Shown here: in pieces, positions 52,019 to 60,782 of the stretch
Numbering within the stretch: the stretch's first letter is position 1
How the letters are laid out: each line of letters opens with the position of its first letter
Origin: Novosphingobium sp. G106
GTDB taxonomy: Bacteria; Pseudomonadota; Alphaproteobacteria; Sphingomonadales; Sphingomonadaceae
Direction: 5' to 3'
Length of the DNA stretch: 64,000 bases
Assembly (NCBI RefSeq): GCF_019075875.1
Contig: NZ_JAHOOZ010000001.1
Span: 4,840,001 to 4,904,000, forward strand
Notes under the pieces: generated by a model
The model's input: the letters and a program-made list of their open reading frames with translations, nothing else
What the model was told of the DNA's origin: nothing
The model's database searches: none
Made by a program: the position numbers and the translations under genes

Positions 52019-53452
52019 CTAGTCTACCGGGGGCCGGTTCTGCGCCCAGGGCCGTTCCTGTTCGAACATTCGGGCGGCGCGGAGGAGCAGGTGCTCCTCG
52101 CCCGGCCGCCCGATGATCTGCAGGCCCACGGGCATGCCCTGGTGGAAGCCGATCGGTACCGAGGCGCCGCAATAGCCGGCGACATTGGTGATGAAAGTAT
52201 AGGCGGTGTACTGGAACGGCGTGACGTTCTCGACGCCGCAGCGAAAGGCCGTGCGCGCGATGACCGGGCAGAGCAGCAGGTCGTGGTCGCGGAAGAAGTC
52301 GTCGATGTGGGTGCGCTTGCGCCGGCGGACCTGGGGATCGATCGACAGCGCATAGTCGAGCATCGTCGGCCGGTCCGAGCGGTCGCGGATGTAGATCGCG
52401 ACCTTGGACCAGGCTTCCTTGCCCTGGCTCATCGCCCAGGAGATCGGGTCGAGCATGCCGGGCATGAGTTGCTGCGACAGCGCCGCCATCTTCCACTTGG
52501 CATAGTCGCCGTCGAGCTCGAGCTCGTCGTGCGGGTCCTCGAAGCGAAAGGTGGGTTCGGAATAGGTAACGCCGAACTTGCGGAAGACCTGCGCCGCCTC
52601 ATGGCAGAGGTCGACGATCGCTGGCTCATCGGGTTCGACACGGCCGAGATCGCTCGACCAGGCAACGCGCAGCCCGGCGATGCCCTTGTCGAGTTCGGCG
52701 AGGTAGTCGGGCGGTGCATCGCGGCGGGTGCGCGGATCGCGCTCGTCGCTGCAGGCCACCGCCTGCATCAGCATGGCCGCGTCGCGCACGTCGCGCGTCA
52801 TCGGGCCGACGACGCTGGAGAGCAGGCCGAAGTCGCCCTTGATGTCGGGCACGCGGCCGCGGCTCGGCTGGAGGCCGAAAATGCCGCTGAACGAGGACGG
52901 GATGCGGATCGAGCCGCCGCCGTCGGTGCCCAGCGCCAGCGGGCCGAGGCCCGCGGCGGTCGCCACGCCGGCGCCGCCGCTCGATCCGCCTGAGGTCCGC
53001 GTCTTGTCCCAGGCGTTGAGGCATTCCTTGGCGACGAGGTTCACGCTGCGCCGGTTCAGCTCGAACTCGGGCAGGTTGGACTTGGCGAAGACAATCCCGC
53101 CAGCCCGTTTCAGCCGTTCGGCGGCGACCGATTCCACTTCGGGCACGTGATCCTTGAACAGCTGTGAGCCGTAAGTCGTGCGCTGGCCCTTGGTGGCGAT
53201 CGAGTCCTTGAGGCTCACGGGCAGGCCGTGGAGCAGCGGCAGGCCTTCGACTCCGCGCGCATAGTTCTCGGTCGCCGCCTTGGCCTCGCTCAACAGGCGA
53301 TCGGGGAAGACGGTGATGAAGGCGCTGAGGTCTTCGAGTCGCTCGACGCGGGCCAACAGGAACTGCGCGAATTCGAGCGGCGAGAGCTGCTTGCTCGCAA
53401 ACATCTCGCGCAGGCGCCAGGCCGGCGTCCAGGCCAGTTCGGTATCGGTCAT
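52019..53452 (-). CDS. Amidase (amidase signature family)
   Basis: A 477-residue amidase signature enzyme. The Ser-cisSer-Lys triad is visible: Lys in SLKDS (about 81), and Ser residues in RTSGGSSGGAGVA and TDGGGSIRIPSSFSGIFG (about 152-176). It would hydrolyse an amide or ester. It is the last gene of the long minus-strand run that begins at 62743; 98 bases separate it from the kinase-like gene before it. Confidence 0.9.
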   Translation of the reverse strand: MTDTELAWTPAWRLREMFASKQLSPLEFAQFLLARVERLEDLSAFITVFPDRLLSEAKAATENYARGVEGLPLLHGLPVSLKDSIATKGQRTTYGSQLFKDHVPEVESVAAERLKRAGGIVFAKSNLPEFELNRRSVNLVAKECLNAWDKTRTSGGSSGGAGVATAAGLGPLALGTDGGGSIRIPSSFSGIFGLQPSRGRVPDIKGDFGLLSSVVGPMTRDVRDAAMLMQAVACSDERDPRTRRDAPPDYLAELDKGIAGLRVAWSSDLGRVEPDEPAIVDLCHEAAQVFRKFGVTYSEPTFRFEDPHDELELDGDYAKWKMAALSQQLMPGMLDPISWAMSQGKEAWSKVAIYIRDRSDRPTMLDYALSIDPQVRRRKRTHIDDFFRDHDLLLCPVIARTAFRCGVENVTPFQYTAYTFITNVAGYCGASVPIGFHQGMPVGLQIIGRPGEEHLLLRAARMFEQERPWAQNRPPVD

Positions 53453-53550
53453 CGCGTCCTCTCCGCTTTGTTCTGGGCGGAGAGGTTAGCGGCCGGGGGC
53501 GATGCCGCAATTGCCGTTCGTCCCGGTTCGGCGTCCCACCGTCCGGAGCG

Positions 53551-54210
53551 TCAGAACGGCTTGGGATGCCGCTCGCGCAGCCGGGCGAAGGCGGTGCCCG
53601 GACCCTCGGCGAGCCGGGCCTCGATCCGCTGACAGACTTGCTCGGGCGTCATCGCGCTGGAGTCGAGCTCGAGGTCGTAGATCTCGTTGGCGTAGGCATG
53701 CTCATAGAACCACGGCGTCACCGCGCCGAGCTGTTCGGCGAAGGCCTGGACGATCTCGGGACCCGCCGCGGCCATGGCTTCCTGGATCGGCGGCGGGATG
53801 AAGCTGATCTCGCGGGTGGTGACGCGCTTTTCCAGCACGTCCCACGACGGCTTCAGGTTGACGAACAGCACCGGCACGCCCTCCATCCGCCAGACCGCGT
53901 CCTGAAGAACCGGCGGATCGACGAACATCAGGTGGTCGACCACCACGCTCTGCCCGGTGCGCGATGCCGCGGCGATCATCGCATGCATCGCCGAAAGCGC
54001 CTGCATGCAGACGGGGCCATAGGCGGTCGGCTGGTAGCCCTGCTCCTTCATCGCGCCGAACATCGTGTAGCGCGCGGGCAGGAGAGTGCCCGCCAGCAGG
54101 TCCATGCCGAACATCAGGTAAGGATCGGGCGAATGGCGCGCGAGAGTGGCGCAGGTCGTCGTCTTGCCCGCGCCCGAGGTGCCGTTGATGACGACGATCT
54201 GGCCGCTCAC
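53551..54210 (-). CDS. Chloramphenicol-phosphotransferase-like P-loop kinase
   Basis: A 219-residue P-loop protein. Walker A is INGTSGAGKTTTC (about 8-20), and VVVDHLMF holds an acidic residue in the Walker B position. VLFVNLKPSWDVLEKRVTTRE resembles the CPT family, whose known member phosphorylates the primary alcohol of chloramphenicol. In this operon the acceptor is more likely a pathway alcohol than an antibiotic (inference). GTG 54210 overlaps the stop of the previous gene by 4 bases (GTGA). An upstream start would add 19 residues. Confidence 0.72.
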   Translation of the reverse strand: MSGQIVVINGTSGAGKTTTCATLARHSPDPYLMFGMDLLAGTLLPARYTMFGAMKEQGYQPTAYGPVCMQALSAMHAMIAAASRTGQSVVVDHLMFVDPPVLQDAVWRMEGVPVLFVNLKPSWDVLEKRVTTREISFIPPPIQEAMAAAGPEIVQAFAEQLGAVTPWFYEHAYANEIYDLELDSSAMTPEQVCQRIEARLAEGPGTAFARLRERHPKPF

Positions 54211-55136
54211 AGGCGCACCATCGCGCGGAACTGTTCGAGCGGCTGGAATTCCTGGATGTCGCCCCAACCTTTCATGCCGTTGCCGAAGTCGGCTTCGAGC
54301 AGCGACCAGACCACCTGCACACGTGGATAGAAGTTGACCATCAGATCGCTGCAGGTGCGCGCCTTGATGGCGATGCTGCGACCCTTCTCGTCAATCAGCG
54401 TCACGTCGAACAGGCGCGGAGTGACCTTGCCCATCTCGGTAATCAGCCGCTGTCCGCCGACCAGCGACGCCGTCTCGCCGTTCAACTTCAGGAATCCGCC
54501 GACCACGCGCATCTCGTCGCCTTCGCCCATGACCTGGGTGTGAAACGCATTGTCCGGGTCCGCGACCGCCCAGAAATATGAGCCGCGTTTAACCCCGTCC
54601 ATCTGGCGCACCCCCCAGGAACTGTCGCGCAGGGCATAGCTGTCGACCTGCATCGTCTCGCCGCGCAGCTCGATCGTGCCGGTGACGCGGCCCATCTGCT
54701 CGAAATGCATGCGGTTGTCGGCCGACATGCCGGTTGCCTCGATCTCCATGCCGAGGAAGTGATGCGGTTCCTCGATCCCGTTCCAGACGAGGTCCATCCT
54801 GAAATCGGGCTGATCGTATTTCAGCGCGTACTTCCGCCGCGGCTCCAGCACGCGCACCTCGAACGAGGTGTGCGAGCGGAAGTCGAACTTCTCGCCGCCT
54901 TCGGGCATCGTCTGGAAGTGGTGCCAGTCGTAGTAGAGGCAGTCCCAGGTATGCGCGCCCGATCCGTCCCACAGGACCGGCCCACCCATCAGCAGGTTCA
55001 TGTTGGGGCGGAAGAAGTAATAGACCATGCCGTGGATTTCCTTCTCCGGGATCGAGAAGGAGAACCAGCAGCTTTCGTTCCAGTAGGGATCGTCGGTCCG
55101 CGTCGGGGCGAAGCGGTCTAAGTCGACGTTGCTCAT
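54207..55136 (-). CDS. CrtC-like lipocalin-type protein (DUF7064-like)
   Basis: A 309-residue all-beta protein. RDSSWGVRQMDG (about 180-191) is the hallmark D-x-S-W-G-x-R seen in DUF7064/7065 and CrtC-like (hydroxyneurosporene synthase/tocopherol-cyclase-like) proteins, flanked by many aromatic strands (PYWNESCWFSFS, HTWDCLYYDWHHFQT). Such barrels bind hydrophobic ligands and may hydrate or bind them. Start codon overlaps the SDR stop by 4 bases and its stop overlaps the kinase start. Confidence 0.6.
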   Translation of the reverse strand: MSNVDLDRFAPTRTDDPYWNESCWFSFSIPEKEIHGMVYYFFRPNMNLLMGGPVLWDGSGAHTWDCLYYDWHHFQTMPEGGEKFDFRSHTSFEVRVLEPRRKYALKYDQPDFRMDLVWNGIEEPHHFLGMEIEATGMSADNRMHFEQMGRVTGTIELRGETMQVDSYALRDSSWGVRQMDGVKRGSYFWAVADPDNAFHTQVMGEGDEMRVVGGFLKLNGETASLVGGQRLITEMGKVTPRLFDVTLIDEKGRSIAIKARTCSDLMVNFYPRVQVVWSLLEADFGNGMKGWGDIQEFQPLEQFRAMVRL

Positions 55137-55972
55137 GCGCCGCCGCCCATGAAGGCCGGGCTGATCGCGCTGGTGAAGACGCCGCTGGCGAAGCCCTGGT
55201 CGGTGTAGAGGAACGATCCGGTGACAGTGGCGCAGAGCGAGCTGTTGAGCAGGATCAGCGGCCAGGCCTGTTCCTCGGCGGTGGCCATGCGGCCGAGCGA
55301 GGGGAAGGGCCAGGCGGCGATGAATTCGTCGGTCATGATCTCCTTCGACTGATCGACGAAAGCGGTCTTGGTCGGGCAGGGGCCGATCGCGTTCAGGCGG
55401 ATGCGGCGGGTGTTGCCCAGCTCTACCGCCTTATTCTGCACCCAGACGACGAGCATTTCCTTCGAGCTGGTATAGCCGTCGCGCACGCGCTTGTCGGGAT
55501 CGGCTTCGCACCAGGCATAGGCCTCGTCGGGGTCCGAGATCGCCAGCATCTCCAGGCTCTGCGCGACGTTGCCCTGCCACCCCATCGCCGCATCGGAAGA
55601 GATCAGCGCGATGCCGGCGCCGTCGCGCACCGAAGGCAGCAGCGTTTCGACGAACAGCCGCGTGCCGATGTAGTTCACGCGCATGCAGTAGAGCGCGCCC
55701 TTGATGTGCGGCGGCAGGCCGGCGCAGGGAAACACGAAGTCGATCGGCGCGACATCGGCGAGGCCCTTGGCGACGCTGCGCACTTGGTCGAAATCCGAGA
55801 GGTCGCACTGACGGAAGCTGGCGTTCGGCACCTTGGGCGGTTGGATATCGACGATGTGCACCTTGGCGCCAAGCTCTCCGAGGATCCGCGCAACCTGCTC
55901 GCCCATGCCCGAGGAGCCGCCGGTCACCACCACCGTCTTGCCGCTGTAACCGAGTCCGTCGAGATTGCTCAT
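55133..55972 (-). CDS. Short-chain dehydrogenase/reductase
   Basis: A 279-residue SDR. Cofactor motif TGGSSGMGEQ (about 16-25), IVDIQ as the second acidic strand, catalytic Ser in LISSDAAMG and Y-T-S-S-K in GYTSSKEM (about 166-170). It looks like a 3-alpha-hydroxysteroid-dehydrogenase-like SDR, which often act on polycyclic alcohols. ATG 55972 starts MSNLDGLGYSG. It is 10 bases after the metallo-beta-lactamase gene and overlaps the CrtC-like gene by 4 bases. Confidence 0.87.
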   Translation of the reverse strand: MSNLDGLGYSGKTVVVTGGSSGMGEQVARILGELGAKVHIVDIQPPKVPNASFRQCDLSDFDQVRSVAKGLADVAPIDFVFPCAGLPPHIKGALYCMRVNYIGTRLFVETLLPSVRDGAGIALISSDAAMGWQGNVAQSLEMLAISDPDEAYAWCEADPDKRVRDGYTSSKEMLVVWVQNKAVELGNTRRIRLNAIGPCPTKTAFVDQSKEIMTDEFIAAWPFPSLGRMATAEEQAWPLILLNSSLCATVTGSFLYTDQGFASGVFTSAISPAFMGGGA

Positions 55973-55982
55973 GATCCGTTCC

Positions 55983-56849
55983 TTATTGATGCCAGGATTC
56001 GAAGATGCGTTTGCCGTCCAGCTCGCGCAGATGGCCGACATGCGGCGCGGCGAAATGAGCGGGAATGACGAGGGCGCCGCTGGCGACGAAGGCGTCGATC
56101 AGCCGGTTGCGGGTGACGAGAGTCTGGCTGAAGTCGTCGCAGGTATTGGCGTCGATCTCGGGATGGATCAGCTCGATCGGATGATGGAACACGTCGCCGG
56201 TGAACCAGGCTTCCCGCCCGGCGGAAGCGAGATGCACCACTGAGTGGCCGAGCGTGTGGCCGTAAGCGGGCTGCGTTTCGAGGCTTGGCGAGATGCGATG
56301 ATGTTCGCCGACCACGTCGACGAGGCCGGCTTCGATCACCGGCTGGACGCTGGCCGCAAAGATGCCGGCGTTTTCGGGAACGTGCTGGTAGCCGGGCAGA
56401 TCCGGATTCCACCGGTCCAGCTCGCGCCGGGCGAGCAGGTAGCGGGCATTGGGGAAGGTCGGCACGAAGCGGCCGTCGCGCAGTGTCGTGTTCCAGCCGC
56501 AGTGGTCGCTGTGAAGATGGGTGCAGAACACGTGATCGACGTCCTCGGGCCGGATGCCGGTGGCGGCGAAGCGCTCGATGAACGGCGTGTCGAGGTTATC
56601 GAACAGCGCGAAATGCGGCAGGCTGCGGCCGTTGCCGACGCAGGGATCGATCACCACCACCCGCCCGTCGACCACGACGATCCAGCTTTGCACGACCATG
56701 TCCCAAGTGCCGTCGGCACTTCCCCACTGCGGGATCAACCAGTCGGCATTGCGCGCGACCAAATCCTCGCCGAACATCGTCAAGGGCATCGGTGCCGCCA
56801 TTTCCTCGACCCGGTGGATCGTGGCATCGCCCAGCGTGAAGCGGTCCAT
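55983..56849 (-). CDS. Metallo-beta-lactamase fold hydrolase
   Basis: A 288-residue protein with the binuclear zinc motif H-x-H-x-D-H in THLHSDHCGW (about 110-115), His in YGHTLGHSVVHL (about 201), Asp in WFTGDVFHHP and a C-terminal His in VIPAHFAA. The family hydrolyses lactones, thioesters or sulfate esters. MDRFTLGDATIHR is a good start; the earlier in-frame ATG adds 8 residues. It sits between the AhpD-fold gene (113-base gap) and the SDR (10 bases). Confidence 0.88.
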   Translation of the reverse strand: MDRFTLGDATIHRVEEMAAPMPLTMFGEDLVARNADWLIPQWGSADGTWDMVVQSWIVVVDGRVVVIDPCVGNGRSLPHFALFDNLDTPFIERFAATGIRPEDVDHVFCTHLHSDHCGWNTTLRDGRFVPTFPNARYLLARRELDRWNPDLPGYQHVPENAGIFAASVQPVIEAGLVDVVGEHHRISPSLETQPAYGHTLGHSVVHLASAGREAWFTGDVFHHPIELIHPEIDANTCDDFSQTLVTRNRLIDAFVASGALVIPAHFAAPHVGHLRELDGKRIFESWHQ

Positions 56850-56962
56850 CTCCCGTCCCTCGTCTATTTTCAAACTCCACCGGTGATATAGGCTCTCCCG
56901 GTCGGTGCAAGCCGGACTGACCGCGCTGCCGCCTCATGGCGCGTGAGGACAAGCGCCCGCGC

Positions 56963-57370
56963 TCACGGGATCGTCTTGCCCTCGGCCTCAAGCTCGGCGA
57001 AGGCCTCGAGCATCGCCGCCTTGGCCGTGTTGGCCGCCGGGAAGCCCGCATAGACCAGTGTCGAGTAGAAAATCTCCTCGAACTCCACGCGGGTCAGGCC
57101 GTTCGCGATGCCCATCTTGGTGTGGTACTTGATCTCGTCGACCTGGCCCTGGCCAATCAGCATGCCCAGCACGGCGAAGCTGCGCAGCTTGCGCGGCAGT
57201 TGCTCGTCGCGGGTCCAGATCTGGCCAAATGGGAATTCGAGCGTCCACTTTGCCTGGAGCGAGCCGAAGCCCTCGCCGCTGTCGCCGAATGCGCGGCAGC
57301 CATCGGCCATGTCCTGTCCGTAGATTTCGGCGAAGAGGGCCTGGCCCTTATCGATGTTTTCGTTGCTCAT
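56963..57370 (-). CDS. Carboxymuconolactone decarboxylase (AhpD-fold) family protein
   Basis: A 135-residue helical protein of the CMD family, with KLRSFAVLGMLIGQGQVDEIKYH and EEIFYSTLVYAGFPAANTAKAAM. It lacks the C-x-x-C of AhpD peroxidases, so it is nearer to the decarboxylase type. Such proteins decarboxylate or isomerise small cyclic compounds. ATG 57370 overlaps the Gfo/Idh stop by 4 bases. Confidence 0.85.
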   Translation of the reverse strand: MSNENIDKGQALFAEIYGQDMADGCRAFGDSGEGFGSLQAKWTLEFPFGQIWTRDEQLPRKLRSFAVLGMLIGQGQVDEIKYHTKMGIANGLTRVEFEEIFYSTLVYAGFPAANTAKAAMLEAFAELEAEGKTIP

Positions 57371-58440
57371 CGTACCACCTCGGTCACTGCGCCGCCGTTG
57401 GCAGATGAGGCGCGCATCGCGTCGAGGATCTGCATCGAGGCGAGGCCGTCGCGGAAGGTCGGGACGGGCACGGACGAGGGCATCGCGCGGCCCTCGACCC
57501 CCGCATACAGGGCCTCGCAGAACCGGGTGAACGGGCCGATCTCGAAGTGCGACAGGCGACGGCTGGAATTGGCGTCTTCGGCGTGCGGTGGCGGGGGCAG
57601 CTGGAGGTCGGCCGGCACTTCGAGTTCGCGCGTGCCCTGCCTGTCGGCTACCATGACCTTGCCGCCCTCGGTCCAGACCGTCCCCTTCGTGCCGGCGCAG
57701 CGCCACAGGGTCGCCGAAGGACCCCATGCGCCGGCGGTCTGCTGCATCGAGCCTTCGACGCCGTTTTTCATGCGAAAGCGCATCGAGTAGGAGTCTTCGG
57801 CGTCGGCCTTGCGATCCGAGACGAGGAACAGGTTGGCCGAAAGGTCCTCGAACTCGCCGAGCCAGGCGCGGATCTGGTCCATCATGTGCGATCCGCCGGC
57901 GCCGAGCCAGCCGCCGCCCGAGGCCTTGTCGAACCACCACTTGGGCAGCGGCGTTTCGGGATCGGCGCAGAACGGGATAAACTGGTCCATCGCCAGGAAG
58001 CGCGGTTCGCCGATCATGCCCTCGGCGATGGCGCGGCCGAACAGCGCGCGGTCGGGCAGCCAGCGGAACTCGTGCGCGACCATGTGGAACACGCCGGCCT
58101 TCTCCGCCGCATCGACCATCGCCTGCGCCTCGGCGCTGTCGAAAGCGAAGGGCTTCTCGCAGACGACGTGGCAGCCGTGGGCGATGGCTTTCAAGGTCAG
58201 CGCAGCGTGAGTGCTGGGCGGGGTGGCGATCGTCACGACCTTGGCGCCGGTCGCAGTGATCGCCTCGTCGAGATCGGTGAAGTAGCGCGCGATGCCGTTC
58301 TGCTCGGCGCGCTTGGCAAGCTTTTCGGGCGTATTGCCGACGAGGCCGACGACCTCGAAGCCGGTGGCGCGCAGGGCGGGGACGTGGATGCGGCAACCGA
58401 AGCCGGTGCCGACGACGAGAGCGGGTATGGGGGCGGTCAT
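57367..58440 (-). CDS. Gfo/Idh/MocA family oxidoreductase
   Basis: A 357-residue NAD(P)-dependent oxidoreductase. N-terminal Rossmann start VVGTGFGCRIHVPAL (G-x-G-x-G-like), then HVVCEKPFAF with the E-K-P catalytic lysine (about 88-95). The C-terminal alpha/beta half contains LGAGGSHMMDQIRAWLGE. The family oxidises or reduces sugars and polyols, and its members recur in glycoside deglycosylation pathways. ATG 58440 starts MTAPIPALVVG. It begins just after a GC-rich repeat. Confidence 0.87.
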   Translation of the reverse strand: MTAPIPALVVGTGFGCRIHVPALRATGFEVVGLVGNTPEKLAKRAEQNGIARYFTDLDEAITATGAKVVTIATPPSTHAALTLKAIAHGCHVVCEKPFAFDSAEAQAMVDAAEKAGVFHMVAHEFRWLPDRALFGRAIAEGMIGEPRFLAMDQFIPFCADPETPLPKWWFDKASGGGWLGAGGSHMMDQIRAWLGEFEDLSANLFLVSDRKADAEDSYSMRFRMKNGVEGSMQQTAGAWGPSATLWRCAGTKGTVWTEGGKVMVADRQGTRELEVPADLQLPPPPHAEDANSSRRLSHFEIGPFTRFCEALYAGVEGRAMPSSVPVPTFRDGLASMQILDAMRASSANGGAVTEVVR

Positions 58441-58456
58441 TTGGTTCTCTCCTAAG

Positions 58457-58556
58457 TCCCCCTCCCGCTCGCGGGAGGGGTTAGGGGTGGGCAACTCGAC
58501 TGGGGCGACCTTTCGGCAGGCCTACCCCCGGCCCCTCCCGCAAGCGGGAGGGGGGA
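58457..58556. repeat. REP/BIME-like paired palindromes
   Basis: Two GC-rich hairpins, CCCCCTCCCGCTCGCGGGAG with GGG after it (58458-58480) and CCCCTCCCGCAAGCGGGAG with GGGGG after it (58532-58555), face each other in inverted orientation with the inner arms TTAGGGGTGGGC and GCCTACCCCCGG also complementary. The two units with their spacer therefore form one long imperfect inverted repeat, the layout of bacterial interspersed mosaic elements. It lies between ADH and Gfo/Idh genes and may attenuate or stabilise the operon transcript. Confidence 0.75.
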
Positions 58557-58557
58557 A

Positions 58558-59565
58558 TTACATCACGACGTGGACCTTGGTTTCCTCGTTAGGCCCGCGC
58601 AGCCGTGTCATAGTCGCCGGCAGGTCGAGCAGCGGCACTTCGTTGGTCACGATGCCCTTGGGATCGACATGGCCCTTGTCCATCTGGTCGGCGATGTAGA
58701 GGAATTCCTTCATGCCATAGCCGACCGCGAACTGGATCGAAGCGCACTTGTAGCTCGCCATGCCGGGGATGATCGGATCGGGCGTGGTGCAGAAGCCCAG
58801 GCTGACGATCTTGCCGAACTGCGCGACGTGCATCACCGCCTTGGTCAGCATGCCCTCGGCACCGACGCCTTCGATAACGAGCTGCGGCGATCCGCCCAGC
58901 GCTTCGATCACTTCGCCGATCTCGTTGTCGCCGTAGGAGACGAAGGCATCGGCGCCCATCTCGAGGCAGAGGTCCTTGCGCCGGTCCGAGCGCGACATGG
59001 CGACGATCTTTCCGGCGCCGAGCCGCCGCGCCCAGTAGATCGCATAGAGCGCCACCGTGCCGCCGCCGAGCACCAGTACGCGGTCGCCCGGCCTGATCTG
59101 AGCGAGCTTCACGCCGTAGAGGCTGATCGCCAGCGGCTCGATCAGCGCGCCGTCGGTCATGGACAGGACAGAGGGCAGGCGGGTCGCTACGCTGACCGGC
59201 ACCTTGGCGAGCTCGGCGAAGCCGACCATCGCCGTTCCCGGCATCGACTGGCAGAGCACGTTGTTCTCGATCGTCCGGCATGAAGAGCACTCGCCGCAAG
59301 CCACCGAGGGTAGCACGGCGATACGCTCACCCGGTTTGAAGGTCGTCACGTTCTTGCCGATCTCGATGATCTCGCCGGCATATTCGTGGCCGAACTGGGT
59401 GTTCTGGCCGAAGTCCCACATCGTCCCCTTGGTGAACGACAGGTCGGTGCCGCAGATGCCGCAGCGCGAGACCTTGATGATCACGTCGTCGGGGCCGGGT
59501 TCGGGATTCGGCAGTTCCTCGATGGTGACGGCCCCCCCGCCGCCCGGATAGATCGCTGCCTTCAC
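58558..59565 (-). CDS. Zinc-dependent alcohol dehydrogenase
   Basis: A 335-residue medium-chain dehydrogenase. Catalytic zinc ligands are Cys in CGICGTDLS (about 35-40) and His/Glu in FGHEYAGEI (about 59-60); the structural zinc Cys set is ACGECSSCRTIENNVLC (about 89-105). NAD motif VLGGGTVALYAIYWARR is G-x-G-x-V-like. Starts at GTG 59565, overlapping the sulfotransferase stop as GTGA. It would oxidise a secondary or primary alcohol of the pathway substrate. Confidence 0.9.
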   Translation of the reverse strand: MKAAIYPGGGGAVTIEELPNPEPGPDDVIIKVSRCGICGTDLSFTKGTMWDFGQNTQFGHEYAGEIIEIGKNVTTFKPGERIAVLPSVACGECSSCRTIENNVLCQSMPGTAMVGFAELAKVPVSVATRLPSVLSMTDGALIEPLAISLYGVKLAQIRPGDRVLVLGGGTVALYAIYWARRLGAGKIVAMSRSDRRKDLCLEMGADAFVSYGDNEIGEVIEALGGSPQLVIEGVGAEGMLTKAVMHVAQFGKIVSLGFCTTPDPIIPGMASYKCASIQFAVGYGMKEFLYIADQMDKGHVDPKGIVTNEVPLLDLPATMTRLRGPNEETKVHVVM

Positions 59566-60755
59566 TTCTTCTTCTCCACCAGGTCGTAGCGCTGGACATA
59601 GTCGCCGAACGGCTCGCGCGCCTGATCGGGCGTCATACCGTAGTCGGCGATGTCATAGCGGTGCGCGCCGCGTGACAGTTCGGGCTTCTCCTCGATCCGC
59701 TTCGCCATGGCGGCGCGGGTGTCGTCGGGGATGTCCATGTCGATGAAATCGTAGATCCGTTCGAGCACGGCCATCGGGTTCGCATGGAAATCGGCATGGA
59801 CCACGTCGATCACCTGGCCCGGGTGCTTCGCGCGCACCGCGTCGCACTTGCGCACCGAATCGGCCCACTTGTTGACCTCGCGCACCAGCATGTTCTCGGC
59901 GCGCTGCTGGACGCGGCCGACCTCGTAGATCGGGTGCAGGTTCATCAGCAGCGAGACGAGGCTGGGCACGGCCTTGGCCGGATCGCGGTGCGTCTGGATG
60001 ACCCTGGCGTCAGGATAGATTGCGAACAGCAGGTCGAGGTTGTCGATATGCCCGGGGTTCTTCAGCAACCAGCGCTTCTCGGGCTCGTTGCTGCCGATCA
60101 GCTGCACGCATTTGTAATAGTATTCGTAGGACGGCCGCTCGTCCTGGGTGCGCCACCAGGTGTCGTAGGTCGCCGAGGACCAGCCGCCGCAGGCGATGAT
60201 GTTCGACTTGAAGCTGTGCCACAGGATCATGCAGCACTCATGGACTTCCTCGGCGGCGCGAAGGTGCGCGGCGCGGGCTTCGGGCGCGTTGTTGTAGTGC
60301 GTTTCGAGCTCACCGACCGAGCGGCGGAACTGCGGGTACTCGCTCCAGCGTTCGATCGGCGGGCGCGGCATCGGGCTGTCGATCAGCCAGGTCTGCAGGC
60401 CCTGGAAACGCGGGTCGACCGCCATCAGCCGGTGCAGCGCGGTGGTGCCCGTGCGCGGCACGCCAGTGATGACCACGGGCGCGACGATCGGCCGGGCATC
60501 GAAGCCGGGATTTTCCTTCATCGACTTGATGGCGCTCGCCCGGCTGCGCAACACGCCGACGACCTGGCCCCAGGCGCCGCGCTTGCCCTGCTCCGAAAAG
60601 CGCGGGTCATAGTCCATCGACTGGAGATAGACCTTCAGGCCGGCCAGGTAGTCGTCGGGCCCGAAATCGTCGCTGCCGACTTCCTTAGCAACCAGTTCGT
60701 GGAGCTGGTCGGCCGCGGTGCGGAACTGTTCGGGCGGGTCGTAACTGAAATCCAT
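59562..60755 (-). CDS. Sulfotransferase
   Basis: A 397-residue PAPS-dependent sulfotransferase of the type common in sphingomonads and mycobacteria. The 5'-phosphosulfate loop is GVPRTGTTALHRLM (about 98-111) and the 3'-phosphate motif THRDPAKAVPSLVSL (about 254-268). It would sulfate a hydroxyl group, possibly on a lipid or steroid-like substrate. Its presence inside a catabolic-looking operon is unusual. It lies 27 bases after the upstream SDR gene and is coupled to ADH by a 4-base overlap. Confidence 0.86.
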   Translation of the reverse strand: MDFSYDPPEQFRTAADQLHELVAKEVGSDDFGPDDYLAGLKVYLQSMDYDPRFSEQGKRGAWGQVVGVLRSRASAIKSMKENPGFDARPIVAPVVITGVPRTGTTALHRLMAVDPRFQGLQTWLIDSPMPRPPIERWSEYPQFRRSVGELETHYNNAPEARAAHLRAAEEVHECCMILWHSFKSNIIACGGWSSATYDTWWRTQDERPSYEYYYKCVQLIGSNEPEKRWLLKNPGHIDNLDLLFAIYPDARVIQTHRDPAKAVPSLVSLLMNLHPIYEVGRVQQRAENMLVREVNKWADSVRKCDAVRAKHPGQVIDVVHADFHANPMAVLERIYDFIDMDIPDDTRAAMAKRIEEKPELSRGAHRYDIADYGMTPDQAREPFGDYVQRYDLVEKKK

Positions 60756-60782
60756 AAGTCAAAAGTCCCTGGTGAGGTCACC

